In this document: piece after piece, positions 23,956 through 32,202 of the stretch
Numbering within the stretch: position 1 is the stretch's first letter
How the letters are laid out: each line of letters opens with the position of its first letter
The notes under the pieces: model-generated
What the model was told of the DNA's origin: nothing
The model's input: only the letters and a program-made list of their open reading frames with translations
The model's database searches: none
Translations under genes and position numbers: made by a program
NCBI GenBank assembly: GCA_035620895.1
Contig: DASPFY010000016.1
Coordinates: 1-34,487, forward strand
From: TA-21 sp035620895
Lineage (GTDB): Archaea > Thermoproteota > Nitrososphaeria > Nitrososphaerales > Nitrososphaeraceae
Reading direction: 5' to 3'
Length of the DNA stretch: 34,487 nucleotides

Positions 23956-24073
23956 GCGGTCATCGTCTAGTTTGGTTAGGACACTGGCCTTCCACTCCAA
24001 TATACTGGAGAAGAAAGCCCGTAACCCGGGACTCTATTAAGTTGGAGCGGGAATTCAAATCCCGGTGACCGCA
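23956..24073 (+). tRNA. tRNA-Gly (UCC) with two introns (anticodon loop and T arm)
   Basis: Acceptor GCGGTCA/TGACCGC with A73; D arm GTC...GAC. A 21-nt insert (23995-24015) with a perfect CTCCA/TGGAG stem sits at the canonical 37/38 site. Removing it gives loop CTTCCAA (anticodon UCC). A second 23-nt insert (24031-24053) splits the T arm between stem and loop; removing it gives CCGGG-TTCAAAT-CCCGG. The mature tRNA is 74 nt. The anticodon stem CTGGC/GCCCG keeps one U-C mismatch (28-42), which is odd for a functional tRNA. Confidence 0.85.
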
Positions 24074-24300
24074 ATACTTGTAGAAAAAAATATTCCAGAC
24101 ATTGTTTGAGTTTAAACTTGAGGAATAATGATAATAGGCCAGAGATAACACCGCAGATCGTTTTCAAGTTGTGAAACGTTTATTGGACTTTTGTAATTAG
24201 GTCCAATTTATTAATCCAGATTTAGAAATTTCCAATTACAGAGAGCAAATGTCAATATCCCTCAGTTTTAACTAGGGATTGAATAGATAATGCCAAGATT
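24074..24300. other. Intergenic stretch, nothing recognised
   Basis: About 230 bp between tRNA-Gly and the RPC34-like gene. AT-rich, without an open frame or hairpin I can support; the promoter of the next gene begins at its right end. Confidence 0.4.
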
Positions 24301-24308
24301 TTTATATT
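24301..24308 (+). promoter_or_regulatory. TATA box of the RPC34-like gene
   Basis: tttatatt, centred 29 bases before TTG 24333; it rules out the more upstream TTG at 24315, which is only 11 bases from the box. Confidence 0.45.
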
Positions 24309-24332
24309 ATTAGCTTGATACAAATCTATCTT

Positions 24333-24773
24333 TTGTCTCAAATTGTTAATCTTCCGAGAAGTATGTATAAAAATAAGCATGAATTGTTCGAGCAAGTATT
24401 TCAGGCAATATTAAAAAGCGGAGAAGATGGCGTTTTTCAAACTGAAATTTGTAAGGAATTCTCACTCGATAGCAGAGATGGATCAAGGTTAGCGGGTAAT
24501 CTTGAAAAACAATCACTTATTTCACGCGAGAAGATATTACACAAGGGTAGATGGACATACAAACTAATAGTAAAGAAGTCGGCCATTGCTGAATACAATA
24601 GAAAGCCAATACAAATTGAATGTGTTGAAGGAGCTCCATGCTTTAGTTGTGCTTATCAACATTCGTGTTCTTCTGAAGATGAAGCAAGTCCATATAGTCC
24701 GGCAAAATGTGTCTGGTTGGAAGAATGGATTGTAGCCGGTTTTGAAAAGGGCTACATCAAGAATGAAAAATAA
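24333..24773 (+). CDS. RPC34/RPC39-like winged-helix protein with Fe-S Cys motif
   Basis: 146 residues from TTG 24333 (leaderless by the TATA box); ATG 24363 would give 136. Residues ~14-80 form a winged helix: KHELFEQVFQAILKSGEDGV, FQTEICKEFSLDSRDGSRLA, then the wing HKGRWTYKLIV. The C-terminus has C103-x2-C106-x5-C112-x13-C126 followed by VWLEEWI. In the human RNA polymerase III subunit RPC39 a comparable C-x2-C-x5-C...SP-x-x-C-(I/V)-x-x-x-E-W-L element binds a 4Fe-4S cluster. Archaeal homologues of this subunit are known, with unclear function. Here, a transcription-associated DNA-binding factor is likely. An extra Cys97 precedes the motif. Confidence 0.75.
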   Translation: MSQIVNLPRSMYKNKHELFEQVFQAILKSGEDGVFQTEICKEFSLDSRDGSRLAGNLEKQSLISREKILHKGRWTYKLIVKKSAIAEYNRKPIQIECVEGAPCFSCAYQHSCSSEDEASPYSPAKCVWLEEWIVAGFEKGYIKNEK

Positions 24774-24787
24774 ATGCTCTATTTTTG

Positions 24788-25306
24788 TTACCTTAGATCG
24801 CTGTTAAAAGTAACCGGATATATTGTGAACGCAGAATCTATTTGAGCCGTTCCGTTAACATTCCATTCTGTAAAGTTTGCCACAAACTTGTCATTATGTA
24901 TCTTGTCAAATAATTCAGAATTAGAACTTGTGCGGCTAAGAAGAAAAATTGACTGAAGTGTTGTAGGAGCATTTGGATACAATTGTGGCCTGCCGTTTGG
25001 AGGAATATCCTCGTACGAAAGTAATCCATTACCTAAATGAGTATTATTTGCATTAACGGCATATTCTATTTTAGAAGTTGACAAGGCTTTAACATCCTTG
25101 TTGAGTATCTCAAAAGTTACTTTTAAGGGAATAGTATTGTTAATGTTACTCGTGTTTTCGATTGCAATACTTTCAAGACTAACTGTTACATCTCGTAATT
25201 CACTGCCACCTCTTAGTAGGTCAGGAATAGCAGGAAATAATACGATAAAAGCTACGATAGCACCGATTGCGCCAATAAGAATAGCTCTTCTGGCCCCAAT
25301 AAACAT
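24788..25306 (-). CDS. Membrane-anchored LEA14/WHy-like protein
   Basis: 172 residues. One N-terminal membrane helix (about 8-28, AILIGAIGAIVAFIVLFPAI) is followed by an extracellular beta-rich domain: LRDVTVSLESIAIENTSNIN, LKVTFEILNKDVKALSTSKIEYAV, then a loop and FTEWNVNGTAQIDSAF. The pattern 'membrane helix, then a strand with V-T-F-E-I-x-N-x-D and a K-I-x-Y-A-V-x-x-N' is that of LEA14/water-stress-hypersensitive-response-type domains. It is paralogous in layout to the divergent gene at 25441. Possible role in desiccation or envelope stress; not proven. Confidence 0.6.
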   Translation of the reverse strand: MFIGARRAILIGAIGAIVAFIVLFPAIPDLLRGGSELRDVTVSLESIAIENTSNINNTIPLKVTFEILNKDVKALSTSKIEYAVNANNTHLGNGLLSYEDIPPNGRPQLYPNAPTTLQSIFLLSRTSSNSELFDKIHNDKFVANFTEWNVNGTAQIDSAFTIYPVTFNSDLR

Positions 25307-25440
25307 AATCAGGATTAAGTAGTCGTAAATATAATCTTAGTCCAGAATTCTAATTGACGGATGAGAGAGAATCTATTGTCCTGGTCAATCGATGACAAAT
25401 AGACTAAAATAATCTTTTGATTATAGGAATCTTGAAGATA

Positions 25441-26028
25441 ATGGGGATAAAGATTATTGTGTCTGCTATCATTCTTGCAGTGATATCAATTATTATTTAT
25501 TCTACATTTCTAAATTCCACTTTTCTAACTGGCAATATTTCAAAATTGGGGATGCTCAATATGAAATTCACAGAGGCCAGTATTTTCAACCAGGATGCGC
25601 TCAAAGATGCAATCCCACCTGAATTATCAATCAAGGATATTAGAGCAGAAATTATGGATGATAATACCGGAAACTTTTCAATTATCTTCAATGTCTTTAA
25701 TCCAAATAATGGTACGGTTATATTTGAATCGATTTCGTACAACGTGTACTCCAATTCTACAAGAATTGTCTCAGGGGATATAGGCAATAGACCTGAAGGG
25801 TTTGTAGACTCTCAAGATAGCATTTTTCCAGTTATTGGAAACGGTACTCTTATTCTAAAGGATAAGAAAATAATCGATACGAACAACAATTTAAACCTCT
25901 CCCAAATTTCAAGAAATAATGAACTCTCAGAATTCCTGGTGAATGGTAGTTATTTCTTTAAACAAACAGGTAGCTTCCAGTCAACAGGAGGCGAACAATC
26001 TTTCAGTATAAACTATACTCATCCATGA
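25441..26028 (+). CDS. Membrane-anchored LEA14/WHy-like protein, second copy
   Basis: 195 residues from ATG 25441, preferred over TTG 25417 because a TA-rich motif (taaaataat, centre ~25408) puts transcription start near 25434. An N-terminal helix (IKIIVSAIILAVISIIIY) anchors an outer domain with the same order of elements as the divergent neighbour: IKDIRAEIMDDNTGNFSIIF, FNPNNGTVIFESISYNVYSN, a loop, then ELSEFLVNGSYFFKQ. N-P-N-x-x-x-V-x-F-E-S-I-S-Y-x-V-Y matches the WHy/LEA14 signature better than its neighbour. At least six N-x-S/T sites suggest glycosylation. Confidence 0.62.
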   Translation: MGIKIIVSAIILAVISIIIYSTFLNSTFLTGNISKLGMLNMKFTEASIFNQDALKDAIPPELSIKDIRAEIMDDNTGNFSIIFNVFNPNNGTVIFESISYNVYSNSTRIVSGDIGNRPEGFVDSQDSIFPVIGNGTLILKDKKIIDTNNNLNLSQISRNNELSEFLVNGSYFFKQTGSFQSTGGEQSFSINYTHP

Positions 26029-26083
26029 TACGCACGAGTTGATTAGAAAAAATTAAATGTTAATGACATAAATCAATGACGGT

Positions 26084-26218
26084 ATGTCAGAAGTATTCTT
26101 GATGTATGTCATTACGACAGGAGTCTTTGTAATATTCACTGGAATTCTATTTGGTGTCAGAACAAAAAGGATTAATCAAGTGACTAGGACATCAAGTGAA
26201 GAAAAACAGGTCTCTTGA
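26084..26218 (+). CDS. 44-residue single-pass membrane protein
   Basis: Open frame ATG 26084 to TGA 26216-26218. One helix (MYVITTGVFVIFTGILFGV) then a basic, Ser/Thr-rich tail (RTKRINQVTRTSSEEKQVS) that would sit in the cytoplasm by the positive-inside rule. It ends 2 bp before the end of the convergent degenerate Cas4-like gene. Small but with convincing topology; no family recognised. Confidence 0.45.
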   Translation: MSEVFLMYVITTGVFVIFTGILFGVRTKRINQVTRTSSEEKQVS

Positions 26219-26220
26219 CA

Positions 26221-26865
26221 CTATTTTTTCTTTCCGATTCCCAAGATGTCCACCAAGTGTTCTGATTCTTTTTGTTGCCCAAAACATCTTTGAAAATACT
26301 TGCATGAAAAGCATAACTCGCTTGGCTCTACAACAGGTGTCTTTTTTTCCTTAAGCAAGAGATACAAGATTCGTGCTCTTCTTACAACTTGCTCAAACAT
26401 TCTCTTACTTTCTGAAACACTGAATTCAACAAATTCACCTTCAGGAGTAAAGTAAACTATGAAACCTCCTTGGATATCGAAAATGAACATTGATGCATTA
26501 GTATAGAGAAGATCATTTGGATGAGGGTATTCTGGTAGTTTAGAAACTGGTACGAAATTAATTATCATTTCATTAGCTATCATTAAATCGACAGTAGCAT
26601 AAATCGTAAAATCATCAACCTTATACTCTCTTGTTATTCCATCTAACAACTTTGTAAGTGAACCTTTGGATATATTGCTCAAGGCATTAGAATATTCATC
26701 TACAAAAGGATCCATCCTTTCGAAATAAGATAATCTACTACATCGTGTTATTTCAGATACATGTATCCCATTTGAGTCATAATCCAATGTTAATTTCTTT
26801 GAAATCTTTATCAGTTCGTCTTCTATGAGTTTGTGGAAATTTCTACCACCGAGCATCATCCTCAT
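26221..26865 (-). CDS. Cas4-like protein with Fe-S cysteines but lost nuclease motif
   Basis: 214 residues from ATG 26865, with TATA-like TATAAATA about 23 bases upstream. The frame keeps the Cas4 order: HVSEITRCSRLSYF (Cys42), KGSLTKLLDG, the TVD93 strand, and C185-x2-C188-x5-C194 near the C-terminus. The expected catalytic E-x-K strand reads MIINFVPVSK instead, and the Q-x-x-x-Y helix reads LLYTNASMFIF, so the PD-(D/E)XK site appears lost while the cluster ligands remain. It is a distant relative of the intact protein at 6995. It may be a DNA-binding or regulatory subunit, or a structural partner. It lies downstream of truD but has its own promoter. Confidence 0.65.
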   Translation of the reverse strand: MRMMLGGRNFHKLIEDELIKISKKLTLDYDSNGIHVSEITRCSRLSYFERMDPFVDEYSNALSNISKGSLTKLLDGITREYKVDDFTIYATVDLMIANEMIINFVPVSKLPEYPHPNDLLYTNASMFIFDIQGGFIVYFTPEGEFVEFSVSESKRMFEQVVRRARILYLLLKEKKTPVVEPSELCFSCKYFQRCFGQQKESEHLVDILGIGKKK

Positions 26866-26982
26866 TGCTTAAAAGTTATATTTATATTGCATAGATAGCA
26901 CGAAGCGCTTTTAAGTTACTTTTATAGAGGAATCCAATAGCATAGATTCAATTTGGCATATGATAGACCTTCAAAATTTGAA

Positions 26983-28248
26983 TTAAAAACCAGATTTTAT
27001 AGGATCGTCAGGTTTCATTAATTCGCGCAACAAAATAGTCGCGTATGCACCTACGGGTATTTTGAACTTTACCTGCAGGTCATCAGAATAAGAAAAATCA
27101 TTTACTAATAATGGTAATTGTCTAAATCCGCCTTCTACACTCAATTCCTGCATCTCTTTAACATAGAAATCTTTAGGCGATATATTTTCCTCTTTTAACA
27201 TGTGAGACAATCTTCTTTCAATTCTTCCATCTGTTGATTTGAATGAATAACCAGGCAAGTGCATAGCAGGGACCAATTTAGTACGGTCTTCATTGAGATA
27301 TTTGATTAACTTCCCCAAAGTCAATTGATTTTCCAACTTGAAACAAAAATCGTTTTTGATACAATAGGTAATTGATTCCCCATCGCGTATCATGTTACTC
27401 AGACATCTGTTAAACAGAAAAGCCTGATACGCATGAACGAACAAGCGTCTTATGTTTATTGGAACAGATCTCAGTGCGGCTATATAATCCCTGCCATTAA
27501 CAAGTGATCGTAAGATATTCCGCTCAAGATCCATGCCTTTTGGAATCGTCTTAAAGATAGTTTCATAATTTTTTGGGTCCTTAAATTTTTCTCTTATTTC
27601 TTTACTAAATTGCGTATCATATTCTGTGGTATCGCATAAGAATATTTCTACAGCCGTCTTGAAGTTCCTTTTAATAATCTCTCTACCAACTAGATGAGTA
27701 ACTAGTCTTTCACTTCCAAATCGTTGAAGACCATAATAATTTGGAATATTCATAATTTCGGTAATAAATTCTGAAATATCATTTCTATTTGGGTTTGTAA
27801 TACTTATCTCAAATTGGTTTCCCATTATATGCGATTTCTTAATAGAATGCCTTGTAAATCCGACTAATGATAAATTTGTATGCCTAGTCGTACCTTCTTC
27901 ATATTTACTGCCCTCACAAGTAGCATATTGCGTAGTAACTGCTTTAGCATCCTTAATTCCCAGAACTCTAATTCTTGTTCCAAGCTGATTGAAGATCTCT
28001 ATGATGGCATGATTAGAATCTAATCCTTTTTTATTTAGTAACATTAATGGAAATCTGTAAGTCTTGTCAGGAATCTTAGATATGTCGTCTAAGATTGATT
28101 TAGTTAGCATTTCCCGAACTTTAAAATCCTCGTTCTTTTTCTTTATTGAACCTCCAATTCCTTCAAATTTTGTAGAGTATAATTCAATGCCAGCCATCCT
28201 GTCAATAACTGGAACAGTGCTATTCATCTGTTGATTTGCCAAATACAT
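26983..28248 (-). CDS. truD: tRNA pseudouridine synthase TruD
   Basis: 421 residues, normal for archaeal TruD. TruD makes pseudouridine 13 in tRNA (and possibly position 35 in archaea). The catalytic segment is VLGIKDAKAVTTQYA (~95-109), with the catalytic Asp in G-I-K-D-A-K-A. FEGIGGSIKKKNEDFKVREM marks the N-terminal domain, and NYYGLQRFGSERLVTHLVGR the TRUD-specific insertion domain start. PAMHLPGYSFK and VEGGFRQLPL follow in the C-terminal catalytic half. Single gene; divergent from the Cys-rich gene at 28303. Note MYLANQQ at the start could be trimmed to an internal ATG. Confidence 0.95.
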   Translation of the reverse strand: MYLANQQMNSTVPVIDRMAGIELYSTKFEGIGGSIKKKNEDFKVREMLTKSILDDISKIPDKTYRFPLMLLNKKGLDSNHAIIEIFNQLGTRIRVLGIKDAKAVTTQYATCEGSKYEEGTTRHTNLSLVGFTRHSIKKSHIMGNQFEISITNPNRNDISEFITEIMNIPNYYGLQRFGSERLVTHLVGREIIKRNFKTAVEIFLCDTTEYDTQFSKEIREKFKDPKNYETIFKTIPKGMDLERNILRSLVNGRDYIAALRSVPINIRRLFVHAYQAFLFNRCLSNMIRDGESITYCIKNDFCFKLENQLTLGKLIKYLNEDRTKLVPAMHLPGYSFKSTDGRIERRLSHMLKEENISPKDFYVKEMQELSVEGGFRQLPLLVNDFSYSDDLQVKFKIPVGAYATILLRELMKPDDPIKSGF

Positions 28249-28302
28249 TATTTTTATTTTTTATTCTTTATTTTTTATGTCTCTAAAACTATCCTACATC
28301 TA

Positions 28303-28572
28303 ATGTTTGATACGATTGTCATAGGACAAGATAAGATCCATGCTTCAGAAAACATAACTATAAAGCTTAATATATTATTTGAGACAACTGAAATTGTGGA
28401 TAGATTAGATTCGAATCCATGTAGAAAGTTCGTAATTTGCGAAAACTGCCTCCATTCTGACAGTATATGCACGTTCTATGACGCCCATAGATATTGTGTA
28501 GAATGTTTAAGTGACCATGCATGCTGTCCGGAATGTAGCTCTGGGTATCATGCGATCATGATTTCAGATTAG
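28303..28572 (+). CDS. Cys/His-rich small protein (zinc-finger-like), unknown function
   Basis: 89 residues from ATG 28303; a longer frame from 28231 would overlap truD and add an implausible Tyr/Phe-rich lead. The C-terminal half has eight or more Cys and several His: CENCLHSDSICTFYDAHRYC then VECLSDHACCPECSSG. C-x2-C pairs flank a D-A-H-R-Y-C core, like a B-box or treble-clef zinc finger. The N-terminal half is plain beta/helix. Likely a zinc-binding adaptor or DNA/RNA-binding protein. No neighbours on its strand until hsp20, 140 bp away. Confidence 0.55.
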   Translation: MFDTIVIGQDKIHASENITIKLNILFETTEIVDRLDSNPCRKFVICENCLHSDSICTFYDAHRYCVECLSDHACCPECSSGYHAIMISD

Positions 28573-28715
28573 ATCTTAGTTAATTCCATTTTCTGACGGT
28601 TTTGCGAGTAGTAAGACCCCCGAAGGAATTCATATTCTGAAATTTTTCCGGGTATTCTACAATTTGTTATGTTTTGAAAATAAAGAATTTATAGAAAGAA
28701 AGCCACTGATAGGAT

Positions 28716-29102
28716 ATGGGTGTAAGTCGGTACGTTGCAAAAGAGATAATGAAGGAAATCGGCAATCGTTCTAGAGAATTCTATGAATTTGTATTACCTC
28801 CTGTTGACATTTATGAAGAAGGTACAGAACTTGTGGTCATAGTAGATCTTCCCGGATTTCAAAAAAAAGATATTCATGTAAATATCTCTAAAGATATTCT
28901 AACATTGAGGGCAAAACGAGTTATTGATATGGACTCGCATACTATTCATTTTACCCAACGCCCAACCAAAATCGAGAAGAAGATTCCTCTTCCATATTCC
29001 ATCCCTGAAGATGACAATTCAAAAACAAAGGCTGATTATGCAAATGGGGTTTTGAAAATTAGGATACCAATATCCAATATGACAAATGTACCGATCACCT
29101 AA
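28716..29102 (+). CDS. Small heat-shock protein (Hsp20/alpha-crystallin)
   Basis: 128 residues. ATP-independent holdase of the cytoplasm. Alpha-crystallin domain: PPVDIYEEGTELVVIVDLPG, KDIHVNISKDILTLRAKR, then KKIPLPYSIPEDDNSKTKAD and ANGVLKIRIPIS (the A-x-x-x-N-G-V-L signature). The N-terminal arm is short (~30 residues), and no clear I-x-I motif ends the protein; NVPIT is the closest. The TATA-like tttata centred 26 bases before the ATG fits a leaderless promoter. No specific heat-shock regulator site was recognised. Confidence 0.92.
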   Translation: MGVSRYVAKEIMKEIGNRSREFYEFVLPPVDIYEEGTELVVIVDLPGFQKKDIHVNISKDILTLRAKRVIDMDSHTIHFTQRPTKIEKKIPLPYSIPEDDNSKTKADYANGVLKIRIPISNMTNVPIT

Positions 29103-29252
29103 GAAGGCAACATTTGATCTAAATGAATCTTCTTTAACAGTTTTTTCAAAAATAAATTAGTAATTCGTGCGACATGTGTAACTCCGAGGTTACTCGTACA
29201 CTGCTAGTTTTATTATGATTTATATTCAATAAAATTAGTAGTCACATCTTGT

Positions 29253-30275
29253 TTGGAAGCTAATAGTATTCTTATAATGCTAATGTGGTTGGGAGAATTA
29301 ACATTCGCAAGTTGGTTACTCTCATATGGTGCTGAACATCTTGCAACCAGATTTGGTGCAAGGTTCGTAGGAAGAACTTTGCTTAGTGTAGCAACCACAC
29401 TTCCTGAGATTGCTATAGTCGCATATGCCGCGTCGGCCGGTTCTTACGGCATTGCTCTCGGGGCAGGTTTGGGAAGCAATGTATTGATGATGACGCTGGG
29501 TTTAGCAATAATGCTGATAATTGCAACTACCCGACTTTCAAAAAAACCAATCAAAAGAATAGATGTTAGTTCATTTAAACTGGACAAGATTTTTCTCCTA
29601 CTAACGGCACTAGTAAGTGCAATCCTGTTTATTGATGGATACCACTTTATTGACGGAGTAGTGTTTACTGCTTTGTTCTTGGCATACGTGTTTGTTGCAT
29701 TTTATGAAATGAAATTAGAAAAAAAGAAGGACAAAGAAAAAATTATAGAAGAATATAGTAATCCTTCAGGAAATGTTTATCTTCATGGTAATCAAAAACA
29801 ATTAATAAAATCGGGAATAATCTTTATGATAGGAACAATTGGTATCTTTTTAGGTGCTGAACCATTTATTGAGTCATTGGAACATGTATCAGTTGAAATA
29901 GGCGTTTCAGCAATAATCCTCTCAGTGGTAATAAGTCCAATTGCCGGTGAAATGCCGGAAAAAATATCATTGATGCTACTTGCCAGAAAGGGTGCGCAGG
30001 GGACATCGATTGCAATTGCCAACGTACTTGGATCAAAGATCTTAAACAATACATTATTACTTGCCTTTGCGGTATTTGGAGCCATCTATCACAGTGGGCT
30101 GAGCGCTTCTATAGATCGAACCGATCTTTTATCGCAACAAATGATATTAGCAACAGTAGTTACGTTTATTGCAGTTGGTTTATTATTTAGAAAAGAGATC
30201 GGAATAAAAACTGGGTTTGTACTTTTGGTAATGTATATTGTGAGTATTGGATTGCAATTCTTTATGAATTCATAA
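29253..30275 (+). CDS. Sodium/calcium exchanger (CaCA superfamily)
   Basis: 340 residues from TTG 29253; a TATA motif (tttatattc) is centred about 31 bases upstream. About ten hydrophobic helices in two halves with the two alpha repeats: WLLSYGAEHLATRFGARFVG then RTLLSVATTLPEIAIVAYAA (alpha-1, with the T-x-P-E motif), and IAGEMPEKISLMLLARKGAQ then TSIAIANVLGSKILNNTLLL (alpha-2, with G-E-M-P-E and G-S-K-I/N). The Glu in each repeat binds the cation. A cytoplasmic charged loop MKLEKKKDKEKIIEEYS separates the halves. It would exchange Ca2+ for Na+ or H+. Ion specificity is not readable. Confidence 0.88.
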   Translation: MEANSILIMLMWLGELTFASWLLSYGAEHLATRFGARFVGRTLLSVATTLPEIAIVAYAASAGSYGIALGAGLGSNVLMMTLGLAIMLIIATTRLSKKPIKRIDVSSFKLDKIFLLLTALVSAILFIDGYHFIDGVVFTALFLAYVFVAFYEMKLEKKKDKEKIIEEYSNPSGNVYLHGNQKQLIKSGIIFMIGTIGIFLGAEPFIESLEHVSVEIGVSAIILSVVISPIAGEMPEKISLMLLARKGAQGTSIAIANVLGSKILNNTLLLAFAVFGAIYHSGLSASIDRTDLLSQQMILATVVTFIAVGLLFRKEIGIKTGFVLLVMYIVSIGLQFFMNS

Positions 30276-30351
30276 TCCTGTCAAAAGTGACCCTAGCTTA
30301 TCCCGATTCCAATAGAGTAAATCTCATTTGTCGGATGATTCCCTAGAATGG

Positions 30352-31512
30352 TTAACCATATGGATTTTTAGCATCTTCGGATTTAGTACTATTATCGGAT
30401 TTAGTACTATTACTACGATCTCCCAGCAAAACATTAAGATCCAAATAAGTCTGGTTTCTAATAACAGTCAGATTTAGCTTCTCGCCTGGCTGTTTATTTT
30501 CATCTATGTATGATACTAGATCCTCCATGTAAGTAACGTTATGATTGTCAACCGCCGTAATTACGTCATTGCCATGTTTATCACCATATTGATCGATAGT
30601 ACTACCACGAAGTCCAGCATTATCAGCAGGCCCATCTTTAATTATTGAATCAACATACACTCCCTTAAAATCTCTACTTAAATTTTCAAAATTTTCTGTT
30701 AATTTTGATGTTAAAGTGCTGGCAGAAATTCCCAGCCAGGGATGTGTGTAATTTCCCTTGCTAATAAGTACAGGTACGATTTTAGATATAGTGTTTGAAG
30801 GAACTGCCAAACCAATTCCAGAAAAACTTCCCGAATCTGAGAGTACCCCTGCAGTGTTCATTCCAATTACTTCTTCCCCGATACTAAGAAGAGGTCCTCC
30901 GGAATTACCGGGATTAATCAATGCATCTGTTTGAATCACACTAGGAATACTAAATTGTGAGCCTTCAGTTGAAATCAAACGTCCTTTCTGACTTACGATG
31001 CCAACAGACATTGAACCTGCAAGTCCATAAGGATTTCCTATAGCGATGACTTGATCGCCTATTTCTACTGCGGAGGAATTTCCAAGTGTTAATGGACTAA
31101 GTTGTCCTGATATATTTTGTGAAATATCAATCACAGCGATATCATTGAAAGGATCGCTACCTATGACAGAAGCCACATACCTGTTGCCATCAATGAAAGT
31201 AACATCTACATTCTTAGAATCCCTTACTACATGATGATTAGTAATTATTCTCCCCTCTTTATCGAATACAAATCCCGATCCTAGACTGGTAACATTTTCG
31301 TCTCCCGGGGAATCAGGAGATGCTGACGGATTTTCCCGTGTAATCTGGACGACTGATCCTTGTACATCTTTGAAGATTTGGTTAAATGAAACTATGCTGG
31401 AATTGTTTTCATTTTCTGTTTGGGCGAAAATTTCCAATTTTTCCACTTGGAAAAATACACTTGAGAATATAAAGGTAAATGCCAACATGAGCATAAATAT
31501 AGGTTTCTTCAT
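30352..31512 (-). CDS. HtrA/Deg-type secreted serine protease with PDZ domain
   Basis: 386 residues, signal-anchored (PIFMLMLAFTFIFSSVFFQV, ~4-23) with the protease outside the membrane. Trypsin-like triad: His in ITNHHVV, Asp in PFNDIAVIDI, Ser in NPGNSGGPLL. The S1-side loop IGNPYGLAGSMSVGIVSQ is typical of Deg proteases. A single C-terminal PDZ domain (LGISASTLTSKL..., AVDNHNVTYMEDLVSYID) follows. After the PDZ, a Ser/Thr/Asp tail includes a tandem NSTKSD/NSTKSE repeat (30378-30413). Expected role: removal of misfolded extracellular proteins. Single gene. Confidence 0.93.
   Translation of the reverse strand: MKKPIFMLMLAFTFIFSSVFFQVEKLEIFAQTENENNSSIVSFNQIFKDVQGSVVQITRENPSASPDSPGDENVTSLGSGFVFDKEGRIITNHHVVRDSKNVDVTFIDGNRYVASVIGSDPFNDIAVIDISQNISGQLSPLTLGNSSAVEIGDQVIAIGNPYGLAGSMSVGIVSQKGRLISTEGSQFSIPSVIQTDALINPGNSGGPLLSIGEEVIGMNTAGVLSDSGSFSGIGLAVPSNTISKIVPVLISKGNYTHPWLGISASTLTSKLTENFENLSRDFKGVYVDSIIKDGPADNAGLRGSTIDQYGDKHGNDVITAVDNHNVTYMEDLVSYIDENKQPGEKLNLTVIRNQTYLDLNVLLGDRSNSTKSDNSTKSEDAKNPYG
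30378..30413. repeat. 18-bp tandem duplication in the protease C-terminus
   Basis: Two adjacent copies of cggatttagtactatta(t/c), differing only at the last base. They encode tandem NSTKSD/NSTKSE on the minus strand and stay in frame. Confidence 0.85.
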
Positions 31513-31694
31513 ATGAAAAATCCGTTAAAGTAATCATATAGACTTTTCTATCGATTTATTTCCAGAAAGATAATTGAAATCATAAGTGAGCAAACTTTAA
31601 AAATTAGTTGGTAATCAACGTTGGTTTTAGCCTATTAGTAGTTACATCTGGTTCTATTGACTAGCAAAACAATTGGATTGATAAGGATGGCCCA

Positions 31695-32003
31695 TTATCT
31701 CAGATCGATCTTTTGGTATTTTTCGGTCAACTTTATTTTAAGTTCGTCTAATTGATCAGATGCCCACTTGACAAAACCATCAGTCATTTCCTGGGGTATT
31801 TTTCTTTTTTCAGCTAGTATTAGATAACCTTCAAAGATCTTCGCATATATAGTATTACATACTATCATGTTTGCCAATGCATCAGAAACAAAGTCATCGC
31901 TCTTACTCTCCAGAAAGTTTCTCTTAAAAAGATATAAAAGATTTTTAGTGCGTCTATCTATCTCATTTTGATCCATTCTATTAGTCAATGTGAATTTACT
32001 CAT
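31695..32003 (-). CDS. Small helical protein, unknown function
   Basis: 102 residues, ATG at 32003. All-helical, without signal or membrane segments: DRRTKNLLYLFKRNFLESKS, then DALANMIVCNTIYAKIFEGY and a C-terminal helix QLDELKIKLTEKYQ. One Cys. Not recognised. It lies about 180 bp from the divergent/decayed integrase region; the composition is like host genes rather than a viral gene. Confidence 0.45.
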   Translation of the reverse strand: MSKFTLTNRMDQNEIDRRTKNLLYLFKRNFLESKSDDFVSDALANMIVCNTIYAKIFEGYLILAEKRKIPQEMTDGFVKWASDQLDELKIKLTEKYQKIDLR

Positions 32004-32202
32004 ATTCCGACACTGTTAACTTGACATTCAATTATTAAAATATTTATACATGAAATTTCCTAATTTTTCTAATCAGGAATCGTATTTGGATTGGCATCAA
32101 TTTTGATTATTGAAAATAGGTTTTTAATTGGTATATGCATAGTTTAATATGGTTAGTATATAAAGAAAGGTGGTAAAAGAGTGCTAGAAATAGGCCATAA
32201 TA

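Noticed and set aside
24315..24332. TTG 24315 as start of the RPC34-like gene
   Set aside because: It lies within about 11 bases of the TATA centre, so it would not be in the transcript.
28231..28302. N-terminal extension of the Cys-rich protein
   Set aside because: It overlaps the start of truD in antisense and adds a Phe/Tyr-rich lead unlike the rest; ATG 28303 is better.
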